From: FEN-1297 sp963843605
GTDB lineage: Bacteria; Bacteroidota; Ignavibacteria; Ignavibacteriales; Ignavibacteriaceae
Direction of reading: 5' to 3'
DNA length: 64,000 nt
Assembly (NCBI GenBank): GCA_963843605.1
Contig: CAWJLA010000004.1
Coordinates: forward strand, 248,001-312,000
The position numbers and the translations under genes are program-made. Below are positions 1-10,001 of this stretch, piece by piece (the stretch's first letter is position 1; each line of letters starts with the position of its first letter). Below the pieces are notes generated by a model that ran no database searches, had not been told where the DNA came from, and was given only the letters and a program-made list of their open reading frames with translations.

Positions 1-214
1 ACTCATCATTAGAAAACCACATATTTGTACCGCTGCCGGCGATAAGATATGATTTTTGGATATCGTCGTATTTGACTGAACCCGGTATATTAACAGAACC
101 TATATCACTTTGATTATTAAATTGTCCAAGCGAAGATTTCTGCGAAAACAAAACACCCGAAAATAGCAGACAAAAACAAACCACAGCACCGAGCTTGTAA
201 CCTAAATTTCTCAT
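1..214 (-). CDS. Exported protein, N-terminal fragment (runs off window)
   Basis: Only the first 71 codons are present; the gene continues beyond base 1. The start is an ATG at 212-214 with a GGAGG ribosome site a few bases upstream. Residues 1-24 form a signal peptide (basic MRNLGYK start, hydrophobic core, cleavage near FSQ). The mature start has the pattern GSVNIPGSVKYDD followed by YLIAGSGTNMW. That pattern recalls the first strands of a secreted beta-sandwich domain that accompanies TolB-like propellers in Bacteroidota, but the fragment is too short to name. It is downstream of, and codirectional with, the glycoside hydrolase. Confidence 0.7.
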   Translation of the reverse strand, partial: MRNLGYKLGAVVCFCLLFSGVLFSQKSSLGQFNNQSDIGSVNIPGSVKYDDIQKSYLIAGSGTNMWFSNDE

Positions 215-555
215 AATATCAAACCTCCAAGTAAATAATTTTTAATAATTTCCAAGAGGTCAAGAAATCCGGAAAAAATAATCAAACCGGCTAATTATTA
301 TTTTTAACGAAAATAAAGTTACGTTTTTTTTTTAAGAAACTAAACGATTATTTTAAGCAGACTTTTTAATAAATACGAATGCCAATTATATCTATTTATA
401 ACAAATATTTAATTTCAATTCGTTTTAATCCGGTACAATCATTCTGAAGATAATTTTTTAATCGAATTAACTGTATGGTTTTCGAAACCGGATAATTTAT
501 TTTTTAACCTGCTCGTTTTTGATCCGAAAACAAAATTAATATCGAATTAATAATG
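215..555. other. Gene-free AT-rich spacer
   Basis: The stretch lies between the truncated exported protein and the stop codon of the glycoside hydrolase. It is AT-rich with T-runs around 320-330 and no convincing reading frame, hairpin terminator or RNA gene. It probably holds the promoter of the exported-protein gene on the minus strand, but no clear -35/-10 pair was found. Confidence 0.5.
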
Positions 556-2621
556 CTACCGGTTTATCAATGTAACAAAACACGCCGCATCCAAAGAAAA
601 TTCAGCGGTACCGTTTGCGACATTAACCGATTTAATTTTTTCCATAGAGTGAGTTTTATCTGTCATATAAAGATTCAAAGATTTGACATTCGACGGTATT
701 CCTTTTATTGTTACTTCCCTTTTCGCTCCGTCATTGACAATTTGAAATGTATATATTCCGTCTTTAATGTCACCGTAAGCAACGCTGCTAATTTCCGGTC
801 TGTTGCAGGATATAGGAAGATAGAAAGAGCCTCCCGGAGTTAGGCTTAATTGTTTTAAGTTCCAGAACCGCTGGGTTGGTTTTAGAGGACCTTTAGTGCC
901 ATAAATTCCTGCGCCTGTTAAAACGGAATAATCGGAAGTAAGCTGCCATTGTAAAATCGACTTGGCCTGACAGATTGAATAAATGCGCACGTACATATCT
1001 ATTTCATTTAATGCATAAGACGGCTCTAAAAATATATCCGGATATCTCCAGGCCCTGCATCTGTACTGCCTTCACCCACTATAAGAGGTATGTTAAGTTC
1101 CCTGGCAATATCCGACCAAATAGAAAGCGTCCAGTTATTATATCCGCGCCATGAATGGAACGATACGGCACCTATATATTTATAAGTTGCCGGATCGTTT
1201 AATGCAGGCGTTAAAAATCCGTAGGTATTTGCGTCAGAGTTATCACCGAGCAATAATTTTGTAGATAATCCTTTTGAAGCAAGAAAAGCGCCGAACTGTT
1301 TAATAAATTCCGCATGTTCCTCTCCGGTTTGCCGCACATTTATCCCCAGATCCGATTCGTTGAAAGAGAATAGATCTGGTGATACTCCGTATTTTTCTTT
1401 TAAAAAAATCAAATATGCACCTAATGATTTTATAATGCTTCTCATTTTCATTTGATTTAGCGGGTTACCGAAGGGATCGCCGGGTTTCTTAGGTTCGAAA
1501 TTGGGTTTCCCTATTATTGCCCAGGCCGGAGGGTACCAAATGCTTAAAATAATATGTATATTTTTTTTAGCAAGCCTTTGGGCCATTTCCATTGCATCAG
1601 CAACACGTTCGTCAATATGCCCGGCCCTGGCTTCAGCAAGCGGATCGATGCTTTCATCTCGCTGCCAGTTAAACCAAGGCATTTCCACCCTGCCCCATTT
1701 TACATCAAGATTATTAAGACAATAATTAATAACTTCAGGATCTCTTTCTGCGTTCTGAAGACGGAAATTGCCTCCTATTCCGTCAAACTCTCTTCCGGGG
1801 TGCAGTGTATCCAATACCATTTCTACCGGTTGTCTGTCGATTTTTCCTGAAACGGATAGATTAAAAACTTTATTTACGGTCATACCTTTTAGGGCATTGC
1901 CCGATATCATCGTAAAATAAACAACGGTGTTACCGTCTCCAAAAAATGAGTTACCTTTTATAACATAAATTTCGGTGTATTCGTTCGTACTCAGTTCAAT
2001 ATGCCGAGTCTTTGAGTTAATAATTATGCCTTTAGCCGTATCGGGCACCGGATTAAATCTTCTAAAATAAGGAGGACGTCCGGTTATTAATGACGTATCA
2101 GGTTTGGAAGGTTTCTCATCAATGTATTTGAATGAAGCATCAGAAAAATCGTCGTTAGGCAGTTCTATAGTGAAATAAGCACCTTTGACGGCAGTATCGC
2201 CAATAGCAGTCATCTTTACAAAAATTGCGGCTTTTCCTTTCCCGGTATCTTGCACGGTTTCCTCTACCTCTAAACTGTCGAGCATTGTATTGATTATTGC
2301 TTTGGAACCGCGCCGAACAAAACTGGGACGCTGTTTTTCTTTTGCGGTTTGAGAGTAGTCAATCCAATTTTTCTGAATCACTCTTATGCTGGTTTCGAAT
2401 TTCATTAATTCGCCGTCCACACGGATACCATCGACATTGCCCCAGGCCGTACACTCTGCTTGTCCGTACAAATTTACAAATCCGCCGAGACTTAAGAATA
2501 AAAGCATTGATCCAATTATAAAAGATTTATTCAAAAATCCGGTTCCGCTGAAATAATTTTTCCAGTTTACTGTTTTTAAGCTTAATTCTATTTCCCGCGA
2601 TAATTTGTTAGATGAGTGCAT
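556..2621 (-). CDS. Glycoside hydrolase, clan GH-A (GH30-like), frameshifted
   Basis: Two adjacent frames join into one protein of about 687 residues. The upstream frame (2621 to about 1053) has a GGAG site 9 bases before its ATG, a membrane/signal segment near residues 32-55, a beta-rich N-terminal part, and then a TIM barrel. Catalytic candidates are the acid/base Glu in FNESDLG (about residue 424) and the nucleophile Glu in IVGEGSTDAG (about residue 515). Right after DAG the frame shifts. Frame -1 relative to the start continues as AWRYPDIFLEPSYALNE and runs to the stop at 556-558, adding the last barrel strands and a C-terminal beta domain. One missing G in the GGG at 1053-1055 explains the break. 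It lacks a T9SS tail. The carbohydrate substrate cannot be read from the sequence. Confidence 0.75.
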
Positions 2622-3420
2622 ATGGCTTACTCCAAAATTTTTAAGGAAAGAGAATTAAATATATAATTTTTAAAAATAATAAAATCAGCAGTGCGGTAAT
2701 TTACGATGATTAAATATAACCTAAGGACATAGTAAGAGTTGAAATAAAAAATGCCGGGCGAGATGAATCGATTTTGCCCGGCATATTATTAAGGAATACA
2801 ACAGATTATGCACGTTGAATATGCAAGCAAGAGTTTTCCTTAAATTTTGTATTTGTAAGCAGTAATTAAACAGACAAACCTGTTTCGTTCCGTATACTAA
2901 AATAATTCTATTTATATAAGTCGAATTAATTCAGTTTTATTTAATAATCTTGAAGCTAACGGGAAATATTTGTTGCAAGCGGTAAATATTTTGAGCAAGC
3001 AGTGTTTGATATTTTAAAACCGTACCTTAAAATATTAAAGAACCTATTCTAATTTTTTCCTTCAATGGAAAGATTCTTCGCAGCAAATTATTGAAATAAT
3101 TAAATTTTATTGACAAAGAACTTAAAATCACCTAAGTTAATATTCACCGCATACAGTCCTCAGATAATTGTCCAGATACCAAATCCGATAGATCTACAGA
3201 TTAAAAATTATATTCTAAAAAAGGGAATTAATAAATAGGGAGGAAAAGGGGGAAATGAAACCCAATTTTATCCCGGCTTCAAATTATTCTTCCGAAATTT
3301 CTGTAAAGATAGACATATCGTATAATTTATTAAGCCGATTACTTCATATTAGCATATGTTCACCCGAAATCAATATTGGTGAACGTCAAGCTTTAATTTA
3401 TAATTAATAAAGGAGATAAA
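2622..3420. other. Gene-free region with one hairpin
   Basis: No credible coding frame was seen on either strand over about 800 bases. It contains the terminator-like hairpin listed separately (2751-2784) and a 7-base inverted repeat, GTTCACC at 3358-3364 and GGTGAAC at 3378-3384, about 40 bases before the next gene's start. That repeat could be an operator. The rest is AT-rich. Confidence 0.5.
2751..2784 (-). terminator. Orphan intrinsic terminator-like hairpin
   Basis: ATGCCGGGC (2751-2759) pairs perfectly with GCCCGGCAT (2776-2784) around a 16-base loop. On the minus strand the hairpin is followed by a T-run (the A-run at 2745-2750 on plus). No minus-strand gene lies just upstream (2785-3420), so it may end a small RNA, or lie in the leader of the glycoside hydrolase. 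Confidence 0.45.
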
Positions 3421-4281
3421 ATGAAAATACTTTTTACTCTTCTTATTCTATTATTAAATTTTCCCGGTGCTTTTTCTCAAATAATAAACGGCGGTTTTGA
3501 GAATTGGAACGGTACCGAGCCAGAAGGATGGAAAACAAGCAATTCAGGAAGCTATACCTTTGTAAGCCAATCTAACGACAGCCACTCCGGAAGCTATTCA
3601 TTATCCAGCACTGTTATAAATTTTTTCGGGATAAATTACGGAGGGTTTCTGATGGCAGGCTCTGACGGCAAAGGATTTTTAATTTCCGAGAGATACACAA
3701 ATTTAAATGGTTATTATAAATTTATTCCGGCAGATACAAGCGACAGGGTAAGTATAACCATATTAATTTATCATTTTTCTGATAGCGACACTACGGGCAT
3801 CGGATACGGAATTTCCAGTTTGGGAGAAAGTCAGAATTTTTCGGAATTTAATGTCGATATTTTTTACAGTAATCAATCCCTTGCGGCAAACCTGATTAAA
3901 ATAACAATTTCAATTTTAAATTTAACCTCAAGCACCGGAAAGTTGGGAACAAAATATTATCTTGATGATCTTCAACTAACAAACGCGGTAGGCGTAAAAG
4001 AATCTTTTATAAAAGAATCCAGTTATAATCTTCATCAGAATTATCCCAATCCGTTTAACCCGGCAACTAAAATAAAATACTCAATAAGACACAGTACACC
4101 GGTTACGCTTAAAGTATTCGATGCATTAGGAAGAGAATTAAAAACACTGGTTCATAAAACTCAATCGCCCGGTGAATATACCGTAGATTTTAACGGCAGC
4201 GACCTTACAAGCGGAATATATTTTTACCGGCTGATAGCAGGTAATTATGTTCAGACAAAAAAAATGATCATGATAAAATAG
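3421..4281 (+). CDS. Secreted protein with T9SS C-terminal sorting domain
   Basis: 286 residues. The start is supported by AAAGGAGATAAA just before the ATG. A signal peptide covers residues 1-19, with cleavage after FSQ. The mature part opens with NGGFENWNG..PEGW, the typical opening of a secreted beta-sandwich (carbohydrate-binding-like) domain, and continues to about residue 190. A linker and a type A sorting domain follow: NLHQNYPNPFNPATKIKYSI, then a DALGRELKTL strand, an SGIYFYRL strand and a terminal KKMIMIK. The family is known to be exported across the outer membrane by the type IX system and attached to the surface or released. The ligand is unknown. It is followed by another T9SS-cargo gene in the same direction. 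Confidence 0.8.
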   Translation: MKILFTLLILLLNFPGAFSQIINGGFENWNGTEPEGWKTSNSGSYTFVSQSNDSHSGSYSLSSTVINFFGINYGGFLMAGSDGKGFLISERYTNLNGYYKFIPADTSDRVSITILIYHFSDSDTTGIGYGISSLGESQNFSEFNVDIFYSNQSLAANLIKITISILNLTSSTGKLGTKYYLDDLQLTNAVGVKESFIKESSYNLHQNYPNPFNPATKIKYSIRHSTPVTLKVFDALGRELKTLVHKTQSPGEYTVDFNGSDLTSGIYFYRLIAGNYVQTKKMIMIK

Positions 4282-4398
4282 TATCAATCAATAATATAAA
4301 AGGGAAAAAATAATTTTGACTTCCCCGGCACCCTAAACCGGTATTAATGGCGGGATTCAAAATTTGAAAAATATATTACAAAAAAACAGGAGATAAAC

Positions 4399-7300
4399 AT
4401 GAAAAATGTGAAGATTAGATCTAGTTTTCGCATGATGTTAACACTCCTTCTTTTATTAACATTTATTAGTCATGCACAGTTTGTTCCTATCCGGGTTACC
4501 ACAAATTCCGAATATCAGATAAAACCTGCGGTATCAGGTAACAGGATAGTGTGGCAGGATGAAAGAAACAGAAGCGGTCTTTTCATCAACTACGATACAT
4601 ACATGTACACTTTGCCTTCCGGTCCCGAACAACGCATCAATACAAATACGAAAGACCAAAGTAATCCGTTTATATGGGAGAACATCATTGTGTGGGATGA
4701 TCTGCGGAACGGGAACCGGGATATTTATATGTATGATATAAATACTACCCTCGAAACCCAGGTTACAACAAATGCTGAATACCAGGATTATCCGGCTGTA
4801 TCAGACAGCGTAATAGTTTGGCGCGACAGACGGAACGGAGACTCTTGGGAATATGATATTTACATGTACGATATGCATAACGGTTCGGAAGCAAGGGTAA
4901 GTACGGAGACGAGCTCCATGCAGGATGCCGGACCCAGAATTTCCGGGCATAAGGTAGTCTGGTCACAGTACAGCGGATCGTCAAATTCAATATTTTTTAT
5001 GGACCTCGACTCCGGCAACAGAGAACAGCTCACTTCCGATCCTTACGATCAATATGCACCGGATATTCACGGCGATTCGGTTGTGTGGCTGGAATACCGG
5101 AACGGCAGTTATTCATTGTACATGGAAGATCTGACGACACACTTTACACAATTTATTACAGATAGGATAACGGCACATTCAAAGCCCAGAATTTCGGATA
5201 AAGGTATAGTCTGGGATGTTTTGGTTGATTTATACGGAAACAAGGATCTTTATTTTTATGAATTTGCTACCGAAGCACTGGTTCCTCTGGTAACCGGCGC
5301 TTTTACCGAAGAAAATCCTTCCATCTGGTCAAACAGAATTGTTTGGGATGATGCGTCAAGCAGCAACTACGATATATATTATCTCGATTATGTCCGTCCC
5401 CCCGGCGCGGATATTTATGTAACTCAAAAAGATCATCCGGATCCGGTATTACTGGACGGATACTTGACCTATACAATAAATGTAGGTAATTACGGATTTG
5501 AGAATGCAACAAACGTAGCTTTATCCACCACATTAAGTTCAAAAGTTGAGTACTATTATGCTTCATCAACTCAAGGGACATGCAATTATGCCGGCGGTGC
5601 GGTTACATGCAATCTGGGAAATATAGATTTTAAAAACAGTGTAACGGTTAATATTATTGTAATTCCGAGGGATACCGGAAATGTATATAATACTTTTTCC
5701 GTATCCGCAGATCAATCGGATTTGATTACGCATAATAATTCCGTTACCGCCAAAACCAGGATCAATGCATACACAGCGGACGAAGTACCTTTTTCAAGAG
5801 ACATAGGCGATCTGTCGCTTGGTGTGGATTCCCACGGAGCCGCACATATCAGCTGCACGAGCCAAGGAGAGTTTTATCCCAATAACGGTACCGATATAAT
5901 TTATATGACCAATAAAACCGGTATCTGGGAAGCCCATAGGATATATGACGGTATTGCAGACAATAATATCGATTTGGGAAATCCTCCTTATGATCTCTGG
6001 GACGGCGGCAAATCTCTGATCGCCGTTGACGGATCAAATAATGAACACATCTGTTATGTTGTATACTACACCAGAACCAGTGTATACGGTGATCCGACCA
6101 ATTGGCACAGCACATTGTACTATACCAATAATGTATCCGGCACATGGAAATCCCCGGTAAATCTTATTCAGCTCGACTTTATCAGACCGGTTTCAATTGA
6201 TATTGATAATAACGGTAAGGCTCACATAGCGTTCGTAACAAACAAGGCCGCTCAAAAAGGTTCATTGTATTATTTTACAAATGCATCCGGTGACTGGGAG
6301 GCTGAAATTATTCACGGTAATATTTACGATCAAGCCTCAATGGCAGTAGATAATAATAACCATGTTCATTTCGGCTTTTACAGTTGGGACATTCAAAACG
6401 ACGATACGTACGAACAAGGCCTGGCTTATATTACGGGTACATCCGGCTCTTGGAGTACTCCGGAAAAGATTGATGACGTAGGCGGGCAAATGGAAGATAT
6501 GGGCGTTTCGATTGCGGTCGATAATTTAAATAATCCTCATATAAGTTACCTCGGCGGGCAATACGGATATAATAAGTATGCAGTAAAAAGCGGCGGCGGC
6601 TGGTGGCTGGCTGAAGTTGACGAGGGCTGGGGTAGCGGTTGTTCTTCCATCGATCTCGATAATTCCGGTAATGCGCATATTCTTTACTCTCCCCTTTACG
6701 GCAGCAATATTTTCAGGTACGCTCAAAATACTTCCGGCGCATTCGAACATTGCGATGTAGAAGATGCGGAGCAATACCGTATTAAGATAGATAATGACGG
6801 TAAGTATCATATAGTTTACGGAGACGTGTATCTCACGAACCGCGTTCATACCGATCAATACGGCGGCGGGGGTACGGAAACAGGAGGATATTATTTTGTT
6901 ACTTCCGACGAAGAAGCAGGCAGTATGCCGAGCCAGCCGGTTTATGAATGGATTGAACCGGTTGCGGGAAGTCATAACGAAATTACTTCATGGACATCGG
7001 GCGATGAGGATGACGGTTATTTCCAGGTTGCCGATATAGGAATGTCATTCCCTTTCTTCGGACAAAATTACAATCATGTATTTATAGGTTCAAACGGTTA
7101 TTTGTCTTTCGCCAACGGGCACACGGAAAATGCGGAATACGCATTCGTACCCTCTTCAATTCAGCCGAATAATTTTATTGCCGGATGCGCAATGGATCTG
7201 GACTGCAGTAATGCAAATTCTCACGTTTATTATTTCAGCACAAGTTCCAAATTTATTGCTACCTACTGGCATGTTTACGATAAGGGCTCCGATACGGATT

Positions 7301-8124
7301 ATATAACTTTTCAAATTATTCTTTATTCAAACGGAAATATAAAAATACAATTCAATGATTCCGAAAGCTTAATCCCGGTGGCGGAATCCATTGACGGTAA
7401 TGCCCTCGTGGGTATCGAAAACAGTAACGGCACCGAAGGGTTAAGTTATCATAACAACGGCGAAGGCGGCCCACTTTTCGGCTCCCCTCTTGCGGTTATG
7501 TTCGGCAACGACCCTTATCTGCTGCCGGTTGAACTGTCTTCTTTCGAATATTCTTTAAATAACAACATTGTTGTTCTTAAATGGGCAACTGCCACGGAAA
7601 TAAACAATTACGGGTTTGAAATTGAACGGTTAGCCTTACCCGGCGAACAGTCAGAGCAAATCCAAAATACGGCTGCAAGCAGATGGGAAAATATCGGTTT
7701 TGTAAAGGGAAACGGCAACAGCAACATTGCCAGAAATTACACTTATACGGATAACAGTGTAAGAGGAAGCGGAGCTTTTAAATACAGATTGAAACAGTTA
7801 GATATTGACGGAAGTTTTAAATTCAGCAAGGAATTAACCGTAACCGTTAACGTACCTGCGGCATATTTTCTAAAACAGAATTACCCTAATCCTTTTAATC
7901 CTATAACTAAAATTGAATTCGGATTAAAAGAAAGCGCGAATGTAAAATTAACTGTATTCAATATTTTAGGAGAAATGGTCTCCGAACTTTTAAATTGCCG
8001 GCTTGAAGCGGGTTATCATAAAGCGGAATTTGATGCCGGCAATTTTGCAAGCGGAGTATATATATACCGCCTGGAGGTTAAAGATAAATTCAATGCGATA
8101 AAAAAAATGATCGTGTTGAAATAG
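4399..8124 (+). CDS. Large T9SS cargo protein with beta-propeller repeats
   Basis: 1241 residues, preceded by AGGAGATAAAC. The signal peptide covers about residues 1-26. Residues 30-330 hold TolB-like propeller blades with recurring (I/V)VWxDxRNG and DIYMYD motifs. Residues 335-455 form a DUF11-like Ig domain (YTINVGNYG, NNSVTA). Residues 460-840 are a second repeat region of the DNNGKAHIAF/DLNNPHISYL type (BNR-like). Residues 860-1035 form a beta-sandwich with FPFFGQNYNHVFIGSNGYLSF. The C-terminus is a canonical sorting domain (FLKQNYPNPFNPITKIEFGL to KKMIVLK). It is likely a cell-surface or released protein of unknown ligand. Its start is 117 bases after the previous cargo gene. Confidence 0.8.
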   Translation: MKNVKIRSSFRMMLTLLLLLTFISHAQFVPIRVTTNSEYQIKPAVSGNRIVWQDERNRSGLFINYDTYMYTLPSGPEQRINTNTKDQSNPFIWENIIVWDDLRNGNRDIYMYDINTTLETQVTTNAEYQDYPAVSDSVIVWRDRRNGDSWEYDIYMYDMHNGSEARVSTETSSMQDAGPRISGHKVVWSQYSGSSNSIFFMDLDSGNREQLTSDPYDQYAPDIHGDSVVWLEYRNGSYSLYMEDLTTHFTQFITDRITAHSKPRISDKGIVWDVLVDLYGNKDLYFYEFATEALVPLVTGAFTEENPSIWSNRIVWDDASSSNYDIYYLDYVRPPGADIYVTQKDHPDPVLLDGYLTYTINVGNYGFENATNVALSTTLSSKVEYYYASSTQGTCNYAGGAVTCNLGNIDFKNSVTVNIIVIPRDTGNVYNTFSVSADQSDLITHNNSVTAKTRINAYTADEVPFSRDIGDLSLGVDSHGAAHISCTSQGEFYPNNGTDIIYMTNKTGIWEAHRIYDGIADNNIDLGNPPYDLWDGGKSLIAVDGSNNEHICYVVYYTRTSVYGDPTNWHSTLYYTNNVSGTWKSPVNLIQLDFIRPVSIDIDNNGKAHIAFVTNKAAQKGSLYYFTNASGDWEAEIIHGNIYDQASMAVDNNNHVHFGFYSWDIQNDDTYEQGLAYITGTSGSWSTPEKIDDVGGQMEDMGVSIAVDNLNNPHISYLGGQYGYNKYAVKSGGGWWLAEVDEGWGSGCSSIDLDNSGNAHILYSPLYGSNIFRYAQNTSGAFEHCDVEDAEQYRIKIDNDGKYHIVYGDVYLTNRVHTDQYGGGGTETGGYYFVTSDEEAGSMPSQPVYEWIEPVAGSHNEITSWTSGDEDDGYFQVADIGMSFPFFGQNYNHVFIGSNGYLSFANGHTENAEYAFVPSSIQPNNFIAGCAMDLDCSNANSHVYYFSTSSKFIATYWHVYDKGSDTDYITFQIILYSNGNIKIQFNDSESLIPVAESIDGNALVGIENSNGTEGLSYHNNGEGGPLFGSPLAVMFGNDPYLLPVELSSFEYSLNNNIVVLKWATATEINNYGFEIERLALPGEQSEQIQNTAASRWENIGFVKGNGNSNIARNYTYTDNSVRGSGAFKYRLKQLDIDGSFKFSKELTVTVNVPAAYFLKQNYPNPFNPITKIEFGLKESANVKLTVFNILGEMVSELLNCRLEAGYHKAEFDAGNFASGVYIYRLEVKDKFNAIKKMIVLK

Positions 8125-8169
8125 GTATTAGAACTTTAAAACGAACTCATCCTACATAGCGGCAATGCC

Positions 8170-8196
8170 AGCCCTTCCCTTGCAAAGGGAAGGGCT
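8170..8196 (+). terminator. Intrinsic terminator-like hairpin after the T9SS cargo gene
   Basis: AGCCCTTCCCTT (8170-8181) and AAGGGAAGGGCT (8185-8196) form a near-perfect 12-base stem with a 3-base loop, 46 bases after the stop of the cargo gene. The following T-tract is weak (TTATTGATT). It could act as a terminator or be a dispersed palindrome, since a similar CCCTTCTTTT hairpin is found at 41288. Confidence 0.45.
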
Positions 8197-8396
8197 TATT
8201 GATTACGACAATAAGACATAAACAAACATTACTTTACTTATTCTTTTTATAAGAATAAAAAGAAAATACAACTAATAATTTGTTTTAATATTTAACAACA
8301 ATGATTTTGCTTTGTATGTCCCGTATACTTTCTCAACAATTCATTACAAACACAATTGAAGCAGTTCTTAAAGTAATATTTATTCGGCTTCACATT

Positions 8397-8864
8397 TTAT
8401 TTAATTCCGATTTCCTGCCGCAGTTTAATTCCCAATTCTTTTATTTTTTCTTTTTTTGCACCGCTTACAGTCAGTTTCCCCGAAGTTACGGGGTCTCTTA
8501 TTACAGCGGCCATCACTACTTCATTGTCGATTATCATGGCCATTTTTTTGCCGACATTTTGTTCCGTGATTTTTTTAAATTTTTCTTTTGCCGAGTCTTT
8601 CAGCGCGATATTTAGAACATATAATTCGTTTCCGTCTAATATTGCGTTCCGTGTATTGCACGATTCGATATCTTTAACGGTAATAACGGGTTTTTCTGAA
8701 AGACAAAGAGTATCTGATAAATAGACAATTGTATTTTTATCCTTCTGTCCGGAACAAGTGTCGGATGACAAGACCAAATACAAACCTGTTTCCACCGGTT
8801 TTGTCTGAGACATAATATTAAATGCCGAAGTTATAATGATAAAAGACAATATTATGGTTTTCAT
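8397..8864 (-). CDS. Small exported protein with SecD P1-head-like domain
   Basis: 155 residues with a signal peptide (residues 1-19, cleavage after MSQ). The C-terminal half carries the pattern of the SecDF P1 head subdomain: LNIALKDSAKEKF, then TEQNVGKKMAMIIDNEVV, then a conserved-looking ISG-type end (GKLTVSGA). In SecD this soluble domain sits between transmembrane helices and helps move preproteins. Here it stands alone with no membrane segments, so it cannot act as a SecD pump. It could be a stand-alone periplasmic protein of unknown role. The two Cys residues at about 37 and 54 might form a disulphide. It has no operon partner; 195 bases separate it from the next minus-strand gene. Confidence 0.65.
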   Translation of the reverse strand: MKTIILSFIIITSAFNIMSQTKPVETGLYLVLSSDTCSGQKDKNTIVYLSDTLCLSEKPVITVKDIESCNTRNAILDGNELYVLNIALKDSAKEKFKKITEQNVGKKMAMIIDNEVVMAAVIRDPVTSGKLTVSGAKKEKIKELGIKLRQEIGIK

Positions 8865-9059
8865 AATTAAATGCTCTTTTTTATTTATGATAATATATAA
8901 TTTCCGGAAATCCGGACGATGTTCTCAATTTAAAGGGACGAGAATTTTGCACTACGGTTGAATTATTAAAATTCCGGTATTAACAAATTATGGAACTAAA
9001 AGTCGATTTTATTAAATGGTATTTATCTTAATTTCCAGTTTAATACCGCAACTTAAAAA

Positions 9060-9995
9060 TTATCTTTGATAACAGCAGATAGCCAATTCTTCGTTGGTAA
9101 CAACCGTAAAATCCGAGCGACCTTCAGTCCAGGCACCGGTGTCAATATAAATATATTTCCCATCCATAAAATTTATGTCAAGGTATGGATGATGGGTATG
9201 ACCTATTATACTGATTTTCGCTTCCGGCATATCAGGAATACTTCCCAGCCGTTTGGAATAATAATCAAAATATCTGGGTCCGTATGCGGTCCTGTATTCG
9301 TCCTCCGACGGATAATCATAAACCGGTTCTTTCCCCGATCTTACTCCGAATGAATAATTATCGTCTTTTGGAATCATATTAACGCTGACGAGGAGAGTTG
9401 CAAAGAACTGATTAATTTCCCTGATCGTTTTAAAAACAATCTGTCCCGCTTCCCAGAGAGGAGCATTCGGATTTGAAAAATCTTTCCAAGTATCAGGAGA
9501 AAAACCATGTTCAAGGTAAACCTTACCTTCATTAGCGGCAAAAGAAAAACCGGGGAAATGACGCAGTTCAAAATCATGGTTGCCGTAAAGAAAATGAGTT
9601 CTAATGCCATTCATCGAGTTTACTATCCGGTCGTAATCCGGATGAGACATCCTTATCTCGATACCGGTTGCGTTTGCCCCCGTTGAACTTAAGCCCGGAA
9701 ACCGCTGCTCGTATAAATCTCCTATCTGATATATTCGAAGGGTTTTCTGCTGAAGAGCCATTTCTTCTTTTGTAACCTCAAGGTGGTCCAATAATCCCAG
9801 CATAGCCCCTGCGCCGAACTTAAAATTGTCCAGCTGAGAATTATATATATACATGTGCATATCCGGTATTACTACAAGCATGTCGCAGCTCTTTAAAATT
9901 GGCCGCCATGGTTCGGGAACAGGACTGGGATTTCCGTTGTTAGTAATTATTTTGATTTTGCTGTTCCCTTTTATAAAGTCATCTTGTATTTTCAT
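9060..9995 (-). CDS. Calcineurin-like metallophosphoesterase
   Basis: 311 residues. The start is supported by GGAGG 8 bases before the ATG. The metal-binding motifs of the superfamily occur in order: PDMHMY (D-x-H), IGDLYEQ (G-D), YGNHDFE (G-N-H-D), a LEHG histidine, and IIGHTHHP (G-H-x-H) near residue 265. There is no signal peptide, so it is probably cytoplasmic. It is the last gene of a minus-strand group: neutral ceramidase, then the lipoprotein-like gene whose stop is 6 bases upstream, then this gene. Substrates of the family range from nucleotides to lipid-linked phosphates and cannot be predicted here. Confidence 0.85.
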   Translation of the reverse strand: MKIQDDFIKGNSKIKIITNNGNPSPVPEPWRPILKSCDMLVVIPDMHMYIYNSQLDNFKFGAGAMLGLLDHLEVTKEEMALQQKTLRIYQIGDLYEQRFPGLSSTGANATGIEIRMSHPDYDRIVNSMNGIRTHFLYGNHDFELRHFPGFSFAANEGKVYLEHGFSPDTWKDFSNPNAPLWEAGQIVFKTIREINQFFATLLVSVNMIPKDDNYSFGVRSGKEPVYDYPSEDEYRTAYGPRYFDYYSKRLGSIPDMPEAKISIIGHTHHPYLDINFMDGKYIYIDTGAWTEGRSDFTVVTNEELAICCYQR

Positions 9996-10001
9996 TCTAA
10001 A

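Noticed and set aside
553..843. Plus-strand frame opposite the glycoside hydrolase
   Set aside because: It is a shadow of the conserved minus-strand coding sequence and has no family features.
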